64,000 nt of DNA from Linyphia triangularis (lineage: Eukaryota; Arthropoda; Arachnida; Araneae; Linyphiidae): positions 104,365,866 through 104,429,865 of the forward strand of contig OZ021721.1 in NCBI GenBank assembly GCA_963978545.1, written 5' to 3'. Under the pieces are notes generated by a model. It had not been told where the DNA came from and searched no databases. It saw only the letters and a program-made list of their open reading frames with translations. The position numbers and the translations under genes were made by a program. Shown one piece after another: positions 1 to 13,908 of the stretch; positions within the stretch are counted from its first letter, which is position 1; each line of letters starts with the position of its first letter.

Positions 1-171
1 TTTTCAGATTATCTGGTGCCGTCAGCAACACGAGGGCTATAATGCGCCGAAACATTCGTCATTAGACAAGCCAACATACATTTACAAACACCCATGCCTG
101 ACACGGGACTCGAACCCAACAACCTCGCGGTCTAGAAGCTAACACGCTAACCACTATACCGTTTGGTCAGT
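1..171 (-). mobile_element. SINE family 1 copy (cut by window edge)
   Basis: On the minus strand it has an A-box-like GGTATAGTGGTTAGC and a B-box GGGTTCGAGTCCC, followed by a body shared with copies at 18180, 18989 and 20882. This marks a tRNA-derived SINE, not a tRNA gene. The 3' tail runs off the left edge. Confidence 0.8.
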
Positions 172-1430
172 GACTATTGGGAAAATCCTGTACAAAGTAT
201 GCGCCAGGAATGTATTCCTATACATGAGCCATGAACTGGGGTCACTGTACCTGTGACAGACGCCGTTAAAACTTGCATGACTCAATTTTGAGATTCTAGA
301 AGAAACCCATGTCGTACATTTATAACGTTATCTAAATACTCTGAGTGGGAAGAATAATAGGCCCTATTATCACGCAATCGGAACTACAAAAATGAGTAAT
401 AGACGTCACGCAATCCTTGTTCAAATGTATAGTCGTTTCTGATAGATGGTGAATTTCCATACGCGCAGACATTGACCTAATATGTTCAAAATATCATGTG
501 TAAAATTCATGGCAGATACTAATATCACATGCCTACTAAGGCGCCCTTGCCTATTTTATAGTCACCGGTTTCAATTTGTGCTTAGGCTAGTAAATAAATG
601 GGTGGAGGTGATTGAACAAGTAGTTGAGAATTAAAGTAAATTAAAATTTCATTACTGAATGGCTATGGTACCAAGTAAATTAAACTTTTTAATTTTTTTT
701 TTTAAATTACACTTTAAATTGAATTTTTTTCTGTAGTGTGCTTTATAATATAATAAATAATAAATAAATTGAATTTTGGCATTGCATTTTCTGCCAGAAA
801 AAAATTTTGAAATTTTTGGGGAAATGAAAAATCATGATTCAGATCAATTGAGTAAGAAAATAATGATTTTGAATTATTTCTGTAACTTAACTTCAGGCAG
901 TTATTAAATTGTCATTTACGCATTTCAGTGCTTATGGGGACTTGGTACCCTTTCCAATTTCTTTTTTTTTTACCTAAGCTTTTAAAATTATAATTTTTAC
1001 ATATTTAGCAATATTAAAATGTAAAAACTAAATTTTATTTAAAAAAAAGTTCACATAATGCTCTAAATTTAAAAAAAATTTGAAAAATTCATCAAATTTA
1101 AAATTTTATCTTCTTTATCATTTTTCAATATTTTTCCCTGATTTTTTTTAAAATATGTTCCTAGCAATATACTCTAACTTTTTAGGCAACGTATTTAGAA
1201 TAAGTAAAACAATTTTCGAGAAAAGCGATAATTACTGTACCTATAGGTAAAAAACGGGTATTTACAACATTCTTCTGTTGGCAACATTTGTAACTAATTT
1301 TGAAACTTCTGTTTCAGATTTTAACAGCTTTCAAAATAAATATACTTTTTTTTTTCATTCTTCTATCGAGCTTTGTTTTTGAGTAATTTAATTTTAAAAT
1401 CAGGGACTCCTTCACTGGATATCCTGTATT
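172..1430. other. AT-rich stretch, nothing recognised
   Basis: Long A and T runs and no open frame, splice-bounded exon or repeat that I could assign. Probably intron of the DAGL gene. Confidence 0.4.
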
Positions 1431-1525
1431 AGCACACATCCTCCCAGGGAGGTCCCTGGGAAGTCATTCGTAGTCCCGGGGATGACTGGGGACTTCCTAG
1501 GGACCTCCCTGGGAGGATGTGTGCT
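1431..1525. repeat. Foldback repeat, about 36-bp arms
   Basis: AGCACACATCCTCCCAGGGA pairs with its inverse at 1506-1525, and the arms extend to about 36 bp with a short GC-rich loop. A related single arm lies at 36590-36655, so this belongs to an interspersed family. Confidence 0.7.
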
Positions 1526-1720
1526 ATTAGAAATACACTTAATAACACAAAAATACACCTAATGAAATGAGGATAATTTGTATGCTCGAGATGAGACACT
1601 TTCTACAATTATATAAATGTGACAGTTGTTTTCAAATTCTAGCCAAAGGTTCCTTTTATTCACCATTCACTTTATGCTTCAGTGGAAGTGGCCACTCACA
1701 CCAAATGTTCTAGATCCTAT

Positions 1721-2337
1721 CAGGGCCTGATCATGACAATTTGGGGTCCAAGGCCCGGACACATTTGGGGGCCCCTTTTTTAAACTCGTGATATATTGGA
1801 AATGGGCTTGACACAAAGTCAAATGAATTAGCATCAAATATTGAAAAAAATGATAAATTAATGTTAATATTGTTTTTTAAAAGTTATTTTTTTATCAAAA
1901 ATTTTTAACAATCAAATTTATAAATCAAAAGAGGACAATTTTTGTTATGTATAGCTTTGCATTTCACTATCACAATACAAATTTCAATATCTTCAGTATT
2001 ATTCACAACTTCAGAGTCGACATTTGCTGTTCTCACATAAATTCATCAAGATTTCTTTTAATTTTTTTTTTCTTTTTCTCTCTAACTTTCAAAAAAGTTT
2101 GTTTTTTACGTATTTAAATTATGGTTTGGTTTATTTTAATAAATATACTCTGGGATACTAAAGATGGTTCAAGATCAATACAAAATGATTTTTATAAAAA
2201 GATATTTTTTATGAATAAAAGATATTCACATAGCTTTTGTGATACAAAAGTATAGGTTTATATCCAATTTCTGGGCCCCCTAAAATCATGGGCCCCAAGA
2301 CCTGGGCCTTGTGGGCCTAGGCGCTGATCAGGGCCTG
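1721..2337. mobile_element. Non-autonomous hAT-like element
   Basis: Ends are CAGGGCCTGATCA and its near-perfect inverse, with GGCCC-rich subterminal sequence. It is flanked by an exact 8-bp duplication GATCCTAT at 1713-1720 and 2338-2345. No transposase was recognised in the 617 bp. Confidence 0.85.
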
Positions 2338-2765
2338 GATCCTATACTGACATTATGAAACTTAATAACCAAGTTGGACTATATTGCTGGTCTAAATAAC
2401 CGTTAATACAAATAGATTCCTTTTTAATGGAGATTTTAATTGTTTGTATTAGCTGCTTCACAAATACATCAATTCATATATTTTTGTCGTCATTCTCTCC
2501 CTTTGTTTTTATGTTATCGATGAAATCCTGTATTTCTTCGTTTTTGCAATTCTGCGCTATAGGGTTTTCTACTGCCACTGCTAAAAGACAAAAAGAACAT
2601 CAAGCAAAGTACGAGGATAAGTTGTAAAAACCTTTAATTTCTTATTTAATCCAATTTCAAAGTCTAAAGTGAGTGTTGTAAGTCGATCTAATCTACCTTT
2701 TACTTGTAACAAACTTTCTGTTTCGGTTACATGTCCATTATTGTGCCACATCCTAGTGGCGAACT

Positions 2766-3165
2766 CAGGGCCTGATTTACCATTAGGCCCACTAGGCCCG
2801 GGCCTAGGGGCCCCCAAATATGAGGGCCCCCAAATTTTGAAAGTTTTCTAAAAAATTTAAATATATTGGTCTTTTATGGGAAGTACGGAACAAAAATAAT
2901 AAAAAAATTTTAGTTACACATCCGCAAATTTCATATTTTTTATAGTCACAGAGAGTTAAGTTAGATAGAGGAAATCAAGATCATACTAATTATAACAAAA
3001 AAATCGCGTGAAAGTAAATTATGAGTTTTAATTGTAAAAAGTTAGTCTTAACGAATGTAGCTTAATCTGGTAATATTGTGACGTAAAAAAATAAATATTT
3101 GCTATTGGGGGGGCCCCTCGCTGAATGTTGGGCCTACAGTAAAAAAAATTCTAAATCGGGCCCTG
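2766..3165. mobile_element. Non-autonomous hAT-like element, second family member
   Basis: Inverted ends CAGGGCCTGATTTA and CAGGGCCCGATTTA. The GGGGCCCCC-rich shoulders are related to the element at 1721. Flanks GGCGAACT and GCGCGAACT are an imperfect duplication. Length is 400 bp with no coding potential. Confidence 0.7.
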
Positions 3166-3238
3166 GCGCGAACTACTGAGGTTGTGACTAAGCTTTCTTT
3201 CAAGAGTTTAGTCCTTCTATTTGGTATTTCTTGACTTA

Positions 3239-3496
3239 GGGCGTCATTATACAGAGCCACTCGAATGGCGAACGTGCCCCCCCGCTTGTAGCCACTGTTG
3301 TGGCTCAGTATAATAAGCTCCATAGAATTGCATGTTTCGCTTTGAGTGGCTTGTCTGAGCGACTGAAGCGATGGCGCTCGTTCGCCACTAGAGTGGCTCT
3401 GTATAATAATTGCATGTTTCGCTTTGAGTGGCTTGTCTGAGCGACTGAAGCGATGGCGCACGTTCGCCACTAGAGTGGCTCTGTATAATAAGGCCC
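3239..3496. mobile_element. PIF/Harbinger-like MITE with internal tandem duplication
   Basis: Termini GGGC..TTATACAGAGCCACTC form about 35-bp inverted repeats. A TTA duplication flanks it (3236-3238, 3497-3499), typical of Harbinger. An 82-bp unit containing the right arm is duplicated (about 3327-3408 and 3409-3490). The open frame across it is an artefact of the repeat. Confidence 0.7.
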
Positions 3497-3499
3497 TTA

Positions 3500-4253
3500 G
3501 TTAGAAATGTTGAAAATGCAATTTACACTAATGTGACTTAAACTCTTTCGTTGCGCATCCCGCGATTTCCGCGGGCAGCGCAGAAGTAACAAAATTTGAG
3601 CATCCAGCGATTTCTGAGGGGATGCATTTTTGCCGTCTATTCAACTGTGCAACCCGCTATTTCCCTGTTCATGGTTTAATTTTGGCTTTTCTGTGATGTT
3701 TAATTATTTATTAAAATCTTTGCGAAAAAAATTCACAAAGAAATGCTAATTTGGTGCAAAAATTACGAGGTTGGACTTTGCCTCGAGCCTTGTTTCGAAA
3801 TTTATCATACTAAACTTCATTTCTAATAAATGTTTTGTAAGTATTTTGCATATTTTCATTAGTATATGCGTTTTACCTTTTGTATTTCATAGTTTAAATC
3901 ATAATTTAACCAAGATTAGTTTTCAAAATTTTATTTTTATATGATTATTCTTCAGTTTCAATATTCCGACAACCTTTTTTTATAATCTAATTCTATATTG
4001 TAAAAAAAAACTCTTACAAATTTTTTTTTGTACATTAAAACTCTAAAATATATGTAGATTTGAAGTATATAATAAAAATTTTACGCAATTTTTTAACCTA
4101 TTTTGATAAAAAAAATTACGCAGCGAGAACCTTCATGTATCATCAGCTCCTGAGAAAACGTACCTACGAAATGAGGTCGATTTATATGAATAAGATGGGA
4201 CTTTTTCTTTTTACAATTATAAAAATTAACAGTTGTTTCCATTCCTTCCGCAG
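3500..4253 (+). other. DAGL intron end, nothing recognised
   Basis: AT-rich sequence leading to the acceptor at 4251-4253. No repeat or RNA gene was recognised. Confidence 0.4.
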
Positions 4254-4396
4254 GAGAAAGGGACTCATAACTATGAGCTAGTGCTTGTGGGCCACTCTTT
4301 AGGAGCAGGAGCGGCCTCAATTTTGGCCATCTTACTAAGAAACGAATATCCGAATTTGATCTGTTACGCCTACTCACCACCAGGTGGCTTACTTAG
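4254..4396 (+). CDS. DAGLA: Diacylglycerol lipase (DAGL-alpha/inaE type), exon with nucleophile serine
   Basis: This is the first exon of the gene inside the window; the 5' part, which should hold the four-helix membrane domain and the start of the lipase fold, lies to the left. It starts after a pyrimidine-rich stretch ending in CAG and reads in phase 0 as [20 protein letters not shown] and onward to SPPGGLL. The Ser of the GHSLG nucleophile elbow is codon 4296-4298. SPPGGLL is a DAGL-family signature. The exon ends after two bases of a Ser codon (AG), followed by gtatgt. DAG lipases hydrolyse the sn-1 ester of diacylglycerol at the plasma membrane to give 2-acylglycerols such as 2-AG; the Drosophila homologue inaE acts in phototransduction. 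Family assignment is by recognition of the motifs. Confidence 0.93.
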
Positions 4397-5510
4397 GTAT
4401 GTATAGTACAGAACTAACGAAAATAAGAATAAGGGTAAGTTGGCTATCTCAAAGATGTTGACTGTTGAACTGTAAAAACAAAAATAAGTGCCTTAAGTCC
4501 ATGGCACAGTTAAAAAATTAATGTGAAATCAACAAGTTGGCACTTGAGAATAACGCTTACAGTACAGTAATATGCGTTTTTTGGTACAGTAAAATTTACA
4601 GTAAAATGCGTTATTTATATAAATAAAATACTTGAAATTTCCATGTATAGATGGCGCTGACGCTAAAATTAGGAACTCTAATCATATTTTATAACTTAAG
4701 AGAAATGTTGATCATCTCTCTTGAAAAATTAGGAAAACTGGTTATTAGTCTAGAAAACCCTTTGAGATGTAGAACTGTAAAATTCAACTTTTCTCGATTT
4801 TTTCCTAGTTCTGATTTTTTTTTTTTCCCCTTTAGGCATAGAACCAAGTATATTAAACTCATCATAGTTCTATTTCAAATTAATTGCATCTACTTTTTCA
4901 TCACAGGAACAAAAAGCACTACCTCACGCGAGATCCGTTCGAAGTATTAAGCTTTTATAATTAAAACTACTAATTACTAGAAAATCACACCGAGTGTTTC
5001 TTAAACGAACACTCTACATGCGAATATCAACTCGTGCTTAACTAATTTGTAGACATGTAAAATTAGCTTGTTTTCCCCAGTTAACAAACAGAATATTCTG
5101 GAGACTTTAGTGTCACATAATCTTTAGTGTCACATAATCTATTGGTTCATGCATCTTCGAATATTAAACAAGTTGTAAATAATTTATTCACATCGAGAGG
5201 ATCAATATGTAACCCAAAGAAAATTTTCTAGAAATTGACAAATTATATATTCAGTAGTTATTGTATATCAAAATTTACCAACTGTGAATTTCGGAATTTA
5301 AAGAACAGTTAATTTCAAATGTTAATCAAACATATTTTGTTAAATTCATTACAAAGATAAAATGCTATATTTTCTAAACAGCTTCCTTGTTATAGCTACA
5401 TAGCATAATTTAAAGAAAAATAATCTTCAAATGTAAAATTGTGGTGCTAATTTATAAATTTCAATTTCAAAAGCCTGCTTTTATTATAGTATAACTGTTT
5501 CCAATATCAA

Positions 5511-6100
5511 CCAAATGGTTCCTCGTTTATTGAACTTCTACTACAGACAAATTATTTTATAAGTGTTCCATTGTATGATTTGGAATTACGAAACACAAAA
5601 AACATGGAACAGAACTGACGCATTATCACCATAAAATACAAATTGGTTGACAGAAAGGTGTCTTTTTATAACCTTTAGAATAAATTCATAACTGGATATA
5701 TATCTATCTAAAGTCCTTTTTTTCAACCGGTTCCTCATTTATTCAACTTCTAATACAGATGTTTTATGTTTCGTTTTATCAATAAAAGTTACGAAGCACT
5801 AAAAATCACACCCAAGAAACGGACGAATTGTCATCATAAAATACAACTTGATTGACCTAAAAGTATATTTTTATAACCTTCAGAATAAATTCATAACTGG
5901 ATATATATCTATCTAAAGTCATTTTTTTCAACCTGTTCCTAATACAGACAGATGTTTTATGTTTCGTTTTATCAATAAAAATTACGAAGCACTAAAAATC
6001 ACACCCAAGAAACGGACGAATTGTCATCATAAAATACAACTTGATTGACCTAAAAGTATATTTTTATAACCTTCAGAATAAATTCATAACTAGATAGGTG
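5511..6100. repeat. Tandem repeat, about 200-bp unit, nearly three copies
   Basis: Segments such as CATAACTGGATATATATCTA (about 5688 and 5891) and ACCCAAGAAACGGACGAATT recur with spacings of about 195-203 bp. The third copy is shorter and the first more diverged. Confidence 0.8.
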
Positions 6101-8770
6101 TAGTATTTCGATTCCAACAGTGTTGGTTAGTTATATGTATTCAAGACAACTGAACCGGTGTCTGGTGAAAGCGACATGTCGTTAATCGATTATTAAAAAA
6201 AAAGAAAGATAAACGGGGCTCCTAATGGCTAAAATATGCATTATACTTAAATGATGACTCAGTATATCAAATTATTTAAAAAGTTAAGGGTGTGGCCCAT
6301 TATCTTAATTAAATAACTATTTGACTCGATATTTCGGAGATTGGAATAGTCATGAAGAACATGAGTTCAATTATTCTACTTAAATGACATTTTTCATGAT
6401 AGGGATGTATTGAAAAAATGGCTAAAATGACTTAAGTATGTAACAGTTACAATTAAGCTCTATTTTAGCATTCAAAACGGGTACATTTTCTATCAAAAGA
6501 ATTGTAGGTTAGTTAATTTCATTATTAATTCTAGGTAAAATGACAAATAATTTAAATTGAAAGTAAAAAATAAACATGACCTCAGTAAAAAAATTTAAGT
6601 TAAAACCAACCAAATAAGTTATCGTCTCTAAAGTCCCACGACAACATTAGTAGTTATTGAAATGACAGCAAAGAAAAGGTACTTGCCTACGTTGAAAAGG
6701 TCGATTTTGATGAAATCTGACAAAAAAATATTATTCTTGAATAAATTAGCCCAAATCTTTAAATTTGTAAAACTATCTTCTTTTTAACTCTGCGTTGGTT
6801 TGAACAAAAGTTATGACAATTTGAAACTGATCAAAAAACTGTAAATTATAACCGGAAATGACCGAAAATAACACACCAAAACCAAAAGTCGCCGATTAAA
6901 AAGTGATTTCCCAATAAATATTAATATTTTCTTCTTTTTAATAAATAAAAAAATTGAAAAAGGATAAGGTGCATTTTAAGTGTGTAAGTAATATGGTTTA
7001 TATAGAAATTGTGTGTTTTAAAGATTAAATGCATTTTTCTCGGAATTGATTTTCATACAAATATTGCTAATTTGAAATGTCATAACTCAAAAAATTGTTC
7101 ACGAATCCTTATAAATTTTTTGTACTTCTCTTGTTGATTATTTTCTAGGGAATGTGCAATCGAAATTGAGGTTGGATAGTTATTTTATGAAATACAACCT
7201 TTAGTTTGAATATAAACAAGGTGAAACTGTTAAAAAATCACTAACTTATTTTTCAACTATCCATAAAAAAAAAGTTTTAATGAATATATTTTTCTTAATG
7301 TAGTATATGCCCTAGATAAAAGCATGTAGTTTATTTATATACAATTTATTTCCTAAAAAACTTAATAATAGTTTTTCATTTATCTTATTTTAAGTAATGA
7401 AATATTTCATCAAAAGTTCATGCAAAATTGTAATTTTTGAAAAATAATAATAATAAATTTGAATTTTTTTCACTGTACTACTAATCTATAGTAGTACTAA
7501 ATATAAAAAGGTACTTAAAATATTCCTACATAAAGTTTTTTTGAAAAAGTGCTCCGAAGGTAGGCAAGTACATTTTTCTGTATATGTCATGGCAAAAGCC
7601 TAAGTAACAAATGCTATCCCAAAATTCTCTTTCCACGAGATTTGAAAGTCAAAAACATTAAAACTACAGTGAAAAAAGCAAACTGAAACATAATAAAATT
7701 TCAAATCGAATGTATTGAAACTCGTAGAAATTCGAATTTACTGCATTTTAAAAATGGCTGGTCTGATTATATGTATAACGTGTCCTACCTAAAAAGTAAA
7801 CTTAAATATCATTCTTTAACACCTTCTTTAACACCATGCGCTATCTGTCGGTCTGAAATATAATCCGCAGTCAATTTGTCAATATTAAAAAAAATTATTC
7901 GGAAATTATTCCTAGTCAAACTAATCCTAAAATTGTTACAGCCTTCTTTGAAATCTTTTAAATTGTTACAGATCAATTTAATCTTTTTGTTCAAATTATT
8001 GTTGGATTTGGTAAAAGAAATTACCTCAAATTCGTGCAGTAGATAACTTTACAACAGTTACTTACTCCATTGCAAAAGATTATTGATCACCCGTTTGCCT
8101 CAAAACCAGCTCCATCCAAAATTTAAATTCAAATTTCCAAAAACTTAAAATTGCAGAAGCTGTAAAGTTAACCATGAAACAATCAAACACGTTGGTTCTT
8201 TCAATGCATAATTAAAAAATATTTAAAAAAAATTATTGACATTACAATAGGACTTTTTATAAAAAAAAACTCTCCTGAAATTTAAAAAAAAAAAAATGGA
8301 TGGAACTAGTTTCAGAGCTACACGCCTCAACTGTTAAATCACTATACCACTGTTTCAACTGACCGGTTTTGAAACCTAGCCTAGCTCTTAAGCTCAGTTT
8401 ATAATAAAACTGTAGGTCAAAGCTTGCTCTAAGTTTGCTTGTAAGCTGTCTAAGCTTGTGTGTAAAAAACTCCGATTAGTATGTATTAGACAATTTTTTC
8501 TTTGATTTTTGAACTAGACTCGCAATTTTTTTTTTTTTTTTTTTTTCACACTTAATAAATGCTAGAAAACTAACACACCTACATAAAAAAAATTGCATTT
8601 AAAGATAGGTAATTAAATGTTAGTCAGTTAAATAAATAAACTGTAATTACCTACTTAAGGTAAATTTCACCATTAATAACTCAATTTGTAATTTATTTAA
8701 AATTTAATTGAAAGTGATACACCATTCTTTGCTACAGGGAACATACTAGAATTCTAAATATAATATAAAT

Positions 8771-9003
8771 GGCTTTTTTACTTTCACTTACCCATATGTT
8801 TACATAGGGTAATAAAAGTAAAGCATGCGATCAAAAAAAGTTTTTTTTTTTTAATTATTATTATTATTCAATTTTTCCACGTTTTGGAACATCCTGATTT
8901 AAAAATAGTGGTCAAGAAAAAATGTATGTCTGTGTGTACGTGGTCAGCAAATTGACCTACGATGTTCAGACTTGATGCGTGGGTTGGTGGTGGCCATGGG
9001 ACC
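8771..9003 (+). repeat. Interspersed repeat, copy 1
   Basis: Contains TTTGGAACATCCTGATTT, a GTATGTCTGTGTGTACGTG segment and a CATATGTTTACATAG segment. They recur in the same order but inverted at 49913-50156. Class unknown. Confidence 0.6.
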
Positions 9004-9312
9004 TTCCATTAATGTTTTCTTTAAAATCGCGCATGAGCATAAAGTTGAAATCATGAAAAGACCACGTTTTACAGCACGTTTTTAACAATTACGATTAAAA
9101 GCTCTGGAATAATGCCTGTTAAGGTGTTCAACCCACATTCAAAATTCTAGTAGAAATGCGATAAAAGCTTAAAAAGTTGCAAAACGAATGCCTTTAACAC
9201 AGGGCTCTCTGGCCTTTAGCATCGCCTGTCAAGGAACTTTTTTTTTCTGCTTCATGCACAAGAAAGAACAATTCAATGTCTATCTATCGAATAACATCGC
9301 CAACTTGGCGGA

Positions 9313-9506
<194 letters not shown>

Positions 9507-10388
9507 CCTCCATGTAAAAATTATTGCCAAAAATAACACCAAACTGGCCAATTTTATTTAAATGAGTGAAAATATGAAAACGGTAAATAACAGCATACAT
9601 TTTAATGTAATGACCTATGTTATAGTGTAATTGAAAGTTATTCAAAGTTCCACCCAAAGTTTTTTCATAAAATGTTGTTTGGAGAGTAGTATTTAAAATT
9701 ATCAATTTTTTTTAATAAAAATTTAAGAAATAATTATTGCATAGATGTACAGGATCCTAGTAGATTCTCCGCCCTTTTGCTTTCTGCGTTTTAAATAAAA
9801 TAAAAACAAATGTTTAATTTGCTGATTCAAACAAAAGTTATCTCGTGAGAAAAAGTCTTACACGGACAAAAATTAATTCCTCACTAATCGAGTTTAAATT
9901 TTGCAGTAGTGATCTTGCAACTTCATAAAAATGAACGTAATTAAAAAAAGTACTTTGAATATTATAAAAAATAAATAAAAAACATTGTTTCATTTTAAAA
10001 AGCTACCAAGTATAAGAATATTTTAGAGTGAAGAACAAAAACTGTTATTTTCCCTAAATTTCTCAATTTTAAATGTATACTGGTACCTTAAGTGAAAATG
10101 TTCACATTCGGAGTGTCCCGTACTTGAAAGTTATCTTTGTGAGCACTCTCATCTGACTTTTTTTTTCGCCCAACCAACAGATTGGCATAGTTTATATTGG
10201 CAACATATTGGCAGATAGGCCTTTATGAACAAGTTAATTTTAAAACTACCCAGAAAAACGGGTTTCGAACAAGCTCCACTTGAATAGAAATCCAAAACTA
10301 TGCCAAAAGCCAGTATGACCATGAACTGAAAGTTAATGTGCTTCTTATTTTTTGGACCAAATAATTTTGAGTCGAATTATAAAAGTCG

Positions 10389-10761
<373 letters not shown>

Positions 10762-10985
10762 GGATTAAAGACATTTTGATGAACCGAAATAATGTTCTTG
10801 TAAGAGAAATGTAGTATTCTTGATAGATTTTTGTTTCACATTTTTCCTCTTTGTAATTAATGAGGGACAGATATTTTCATATAGTTACTTACCTAGAATT
10901 TGTGGATAAATGTTTAATAAGATTTATATTTTTGGATTCCTCTGTATATTTGATTGTACCCTTCATTGGGTACTGAACACAATAC

Positions 10986-11190
10986 ACACTGTTAAAAGTT
11001 TTGTTCCACTTTGCACCAAAAATTGATTCCCATTTATCTGCAACCAACATCTGGTGCTTAGTTTCACGATTTAATGGTGCTTACGATCCGAGGTAGTAAC
11101 ATTAAATAGTGAAACTAAGCACCAATTGTTGGTTGCAGCTAAATGGGGACCAATTTTTGATGCAAGGTGAATCCAAATTTTTAACAGTGT
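10986..11190. mobile_element. Foldback MITE with ACACTGTTAAAA ends
   Basis: Nearly the whole 205 bp is an inverted repeat: CACCAAAAATTG, GCAACCAACA and GGTGCTTAGTTTCAC each have a partner in the other arm. A 67-bp relative lies at 62337-62403. Confidence 0.75.
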
Positions 11191-11501
11191 AATTAAAAAA
11201 GAATCTCGTACTTGACAAAAATTTTAATATAGTTATGTATCTCTCTTTGCAATAAAATAGCAAATATATATATTTCATATCTTGAAGAATTAACCAATAG
11301 AAAGAGAATAGTTTTTTTGCAGTTTAAAACCTTTTTCCTACTTAAGTGTCTGATAAGATACAGGATAATCATAAAATAACTTTGAAAGTAAACGAGCTCT
11401 CAGAGGTCGCGACGAATCAATGAATACGTATTAAATTCGATAGCCTATGTTATTACCACTGTAAAGTTTTCAACAATACTACGCACTGTCATTTTGTACT
11501 G

Positions 11502-11700
11502 TCTGTCTATCAGGATGATAGCTCTCACCAGATTGTCTAGTTGGTGGTGGTTTCTACAGAAAGAAGACTCGTTGATTTAAAATAGGTATGATGCATGTAG
11601 GATATTGAAGTCTAAAAAATTACAATTTATCAAACTTAGATGTCTTGACAACAGACAACGCTAGACTTCGTGGCGAGAGCTATTCTTGCGATATACTGAC
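11502..11700. mobile_element. MITE family (CTGTCTATC ends), copy 1
   Basis: Left end CTGTCTATCAGGATGATAGCT and right end AGAGCTATTCTTGCGATATA form imperfect inverted repeats, with ACAACGCTAGAC inside. Three further copies were found near 13909, 24380 and 27100, two of them split by other transposons. Confidence 0.6.
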
Positions 11701-12515
11701 AACACCCATAGTCGCTTGGATAAACTACGTAAGAATAGGAGACGAGAGAGACCATAAAAATATCCTCCCTTCCTCGATGGTGTCTGAAAACTAGAGATCA
11801 GTTTAATTCCATTATGGCATTCCGGATCACATTTTTGTGCAAAAATTAAGCATTTATCAATTTTTCATACCTTTTCAATGGAGCAACCTGAAAATTCAAC
11901 AAAGACTCAAAATAAATACAAAGTATATCGTAAGAGTACATATAAAAGAAGATTTCCATTAATAAAATATAAGAGTTCCATTTGTGAGCAGTTGTACAGG
12001 TATACAATAACCAAAGATAAACAACTCAAGAAGTTGGTATTTACAATGAGATATGATTTTCCCTAACATAAGTCGTTATCTTGAACTATATTCATATACT
12101 TAACAGTCTTCCCAGAAGGCATCTCCCCGAAGCGTCCCACACATGGTTGATGAAATTTAGATCAGAAGAGAGCATAAGTATAGGACTGAAGCTCATATTT
12201 TTAATTACGCATCTAAATATTGCAACTGTATTAAGGAAAAACTAATAGTTGCTTAGTTTTGCTTACTAGTGTAGGCAATAAATTGGAAAAATAAAATTTA
12301 ATTATAATTATATATTGCAATTATAAGTGTTCTAAGTGTTAGAGTGATATTAGAAACTAACTTCAAGTTCTTAAGCGTACCATCGGGAAAACATTTTGAT
12401 CGTGATTTCTTAGTTAAAACCTTAAGTCTTTAATACTTGATAAGAGATCCAAACGGATATACACTTTTGCCACAATTTCACTTGATTAAATCCTTGGTTA
12501 GGCGCGCGACCTGTC

Positions 12516-12755
12516 ATGGTTAGTCGCGTGAGAGATGTCCCTGAATTCTGATTTTAGTGCATACCAGTAAACTCATAACCAAATATCAAAGTGGGTATTT
12601 TAATTAAAAACGCAACAGCATTGAACAGAATAAAGTAAAAATTAAAAAATACTTTTTAAATAACTTGAAAAAAACTGCATGAAGGCTTTGATCATGGGCT
12701 GCCAAAAATAAATTGTGGGGGGCATTTGTCAACAGCGCGACTATCCAATTGTTAA
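12516..12755. mobile_element. MITE pair (TAGTCRCGTG ends), copy 1
   Basis: About 240 bp with ends TTAGTCGCGTG and CGCGACTA. The interior is closely similar to 13251-13488, for example TGCATGAAGGCTTTGATCAT in both. Confidence 0.65.
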
Positions 12756-13250
12756 GTTACTGGATGGCCAGCGTAAAAGAAGCCCCGCGTTTAATATTGT
12801 TAAACGTGATTCCGAATGATCTATTAAAAACTTAGGTTTTTGAAGTAATCTAGGGCCATTTTTATGCTGGCCACTCTAAACCAGTGGGTATTGGAAATTG
12901 TGAAATTTGATGAAAATAATAATTTTTAATTTTTACTCTGAAATGTTCTCTATAACTTGGTAGCTTTAAAATGGTACTATCTTCTTATAGTGTTTAAAAT
13001 ACTGCTTAAACTACGTTTATTTTTATTAAGTGTTAAAAGATTATCACTATTGCAAACTTAAAAATGTATTGGAAATTTTTTTTGTCAGTGTAAAACTTTT
13101 TTTTTTCACCAGAGATAACTTCAATGTGAATTAACCAATTAAATGTTTTAATGAAATTAAAATTGTGCAATGCAGGCTAGAGAACCTTCTAAGATCTAAT
13201 ACATCAATGCAAAAATTTATTTTTTACCTTTAGAGCAATCTTTTGTCTCG

Positions 13251-13488
13251 CGGATAGTCACATGGGGGACAAATGTCCCCCAAATTCAAATTTTCGTGTA
13301 TACGATTAAATTCATGACCAAATACCGAAGTGGATATTTTACTTAAAAACACATCACTATTGAAGAGAATAAAGTAAAAAATTAAAAAATATTTTTTAAA
13401 TAACTTGAAAAAAACTGCATGAAGGCTTTGATCATGGGCTGCCTTCTATTGTAAAATTGATTGTGGGGGACATTTGTCAACCACGTGA
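13251..13488. mobile_element. MITE pair (TAGTCRCGTG ends), copy 2
   Basis: Ends TAGTCACATGGGGGACAAATG and CATTTGTCAACCACGTGACTA are inverted repeats. Same family and orientation as 12516-12755, 735 bp away. Confidence 0.7.
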
Positions 13489-13908
13489 CTAACCAAGGGT
13501 TAACTTAATTTTCAGTCTAGGTTTTTTTTATAAAAAGTGGATAATTTTAAATACTTTCAAAACAAAGTTTTATGAAAAAAACAAAACATTTAAGTTATAT
13601 TTATAATTCTAGTAAGTTCCCTGTAGTTAAGAATTATGTATCATTTTCAAAAAAAAAATTTCATTGCAAAATTCAATTATTACAATTAGACTCTAATTAG
13701 GAAATTAAATTTTAATTAATATATTAGATTATTTAAACAGTTATGTCAGTTTTCTAACACTTGGCAAGTGTGAAGAATATTGCTAGTCTAGTCCAAACAA
13801 TAAAGAAGAATTGTTTCATTGTGCACTAGTACTTAATAAACTAAGAATACCAACTGAAAATAAACTATTCCTGAAATGTCACTAATGTAATGTCTTTTAC
13901 AAGTACTG

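Noticed and set aside
3102..3470. 122-codon minus-strand frame with an internal protein repeat
   Set aside because: It spans the end of a hAT-like element and the duplicated part of a MITE.
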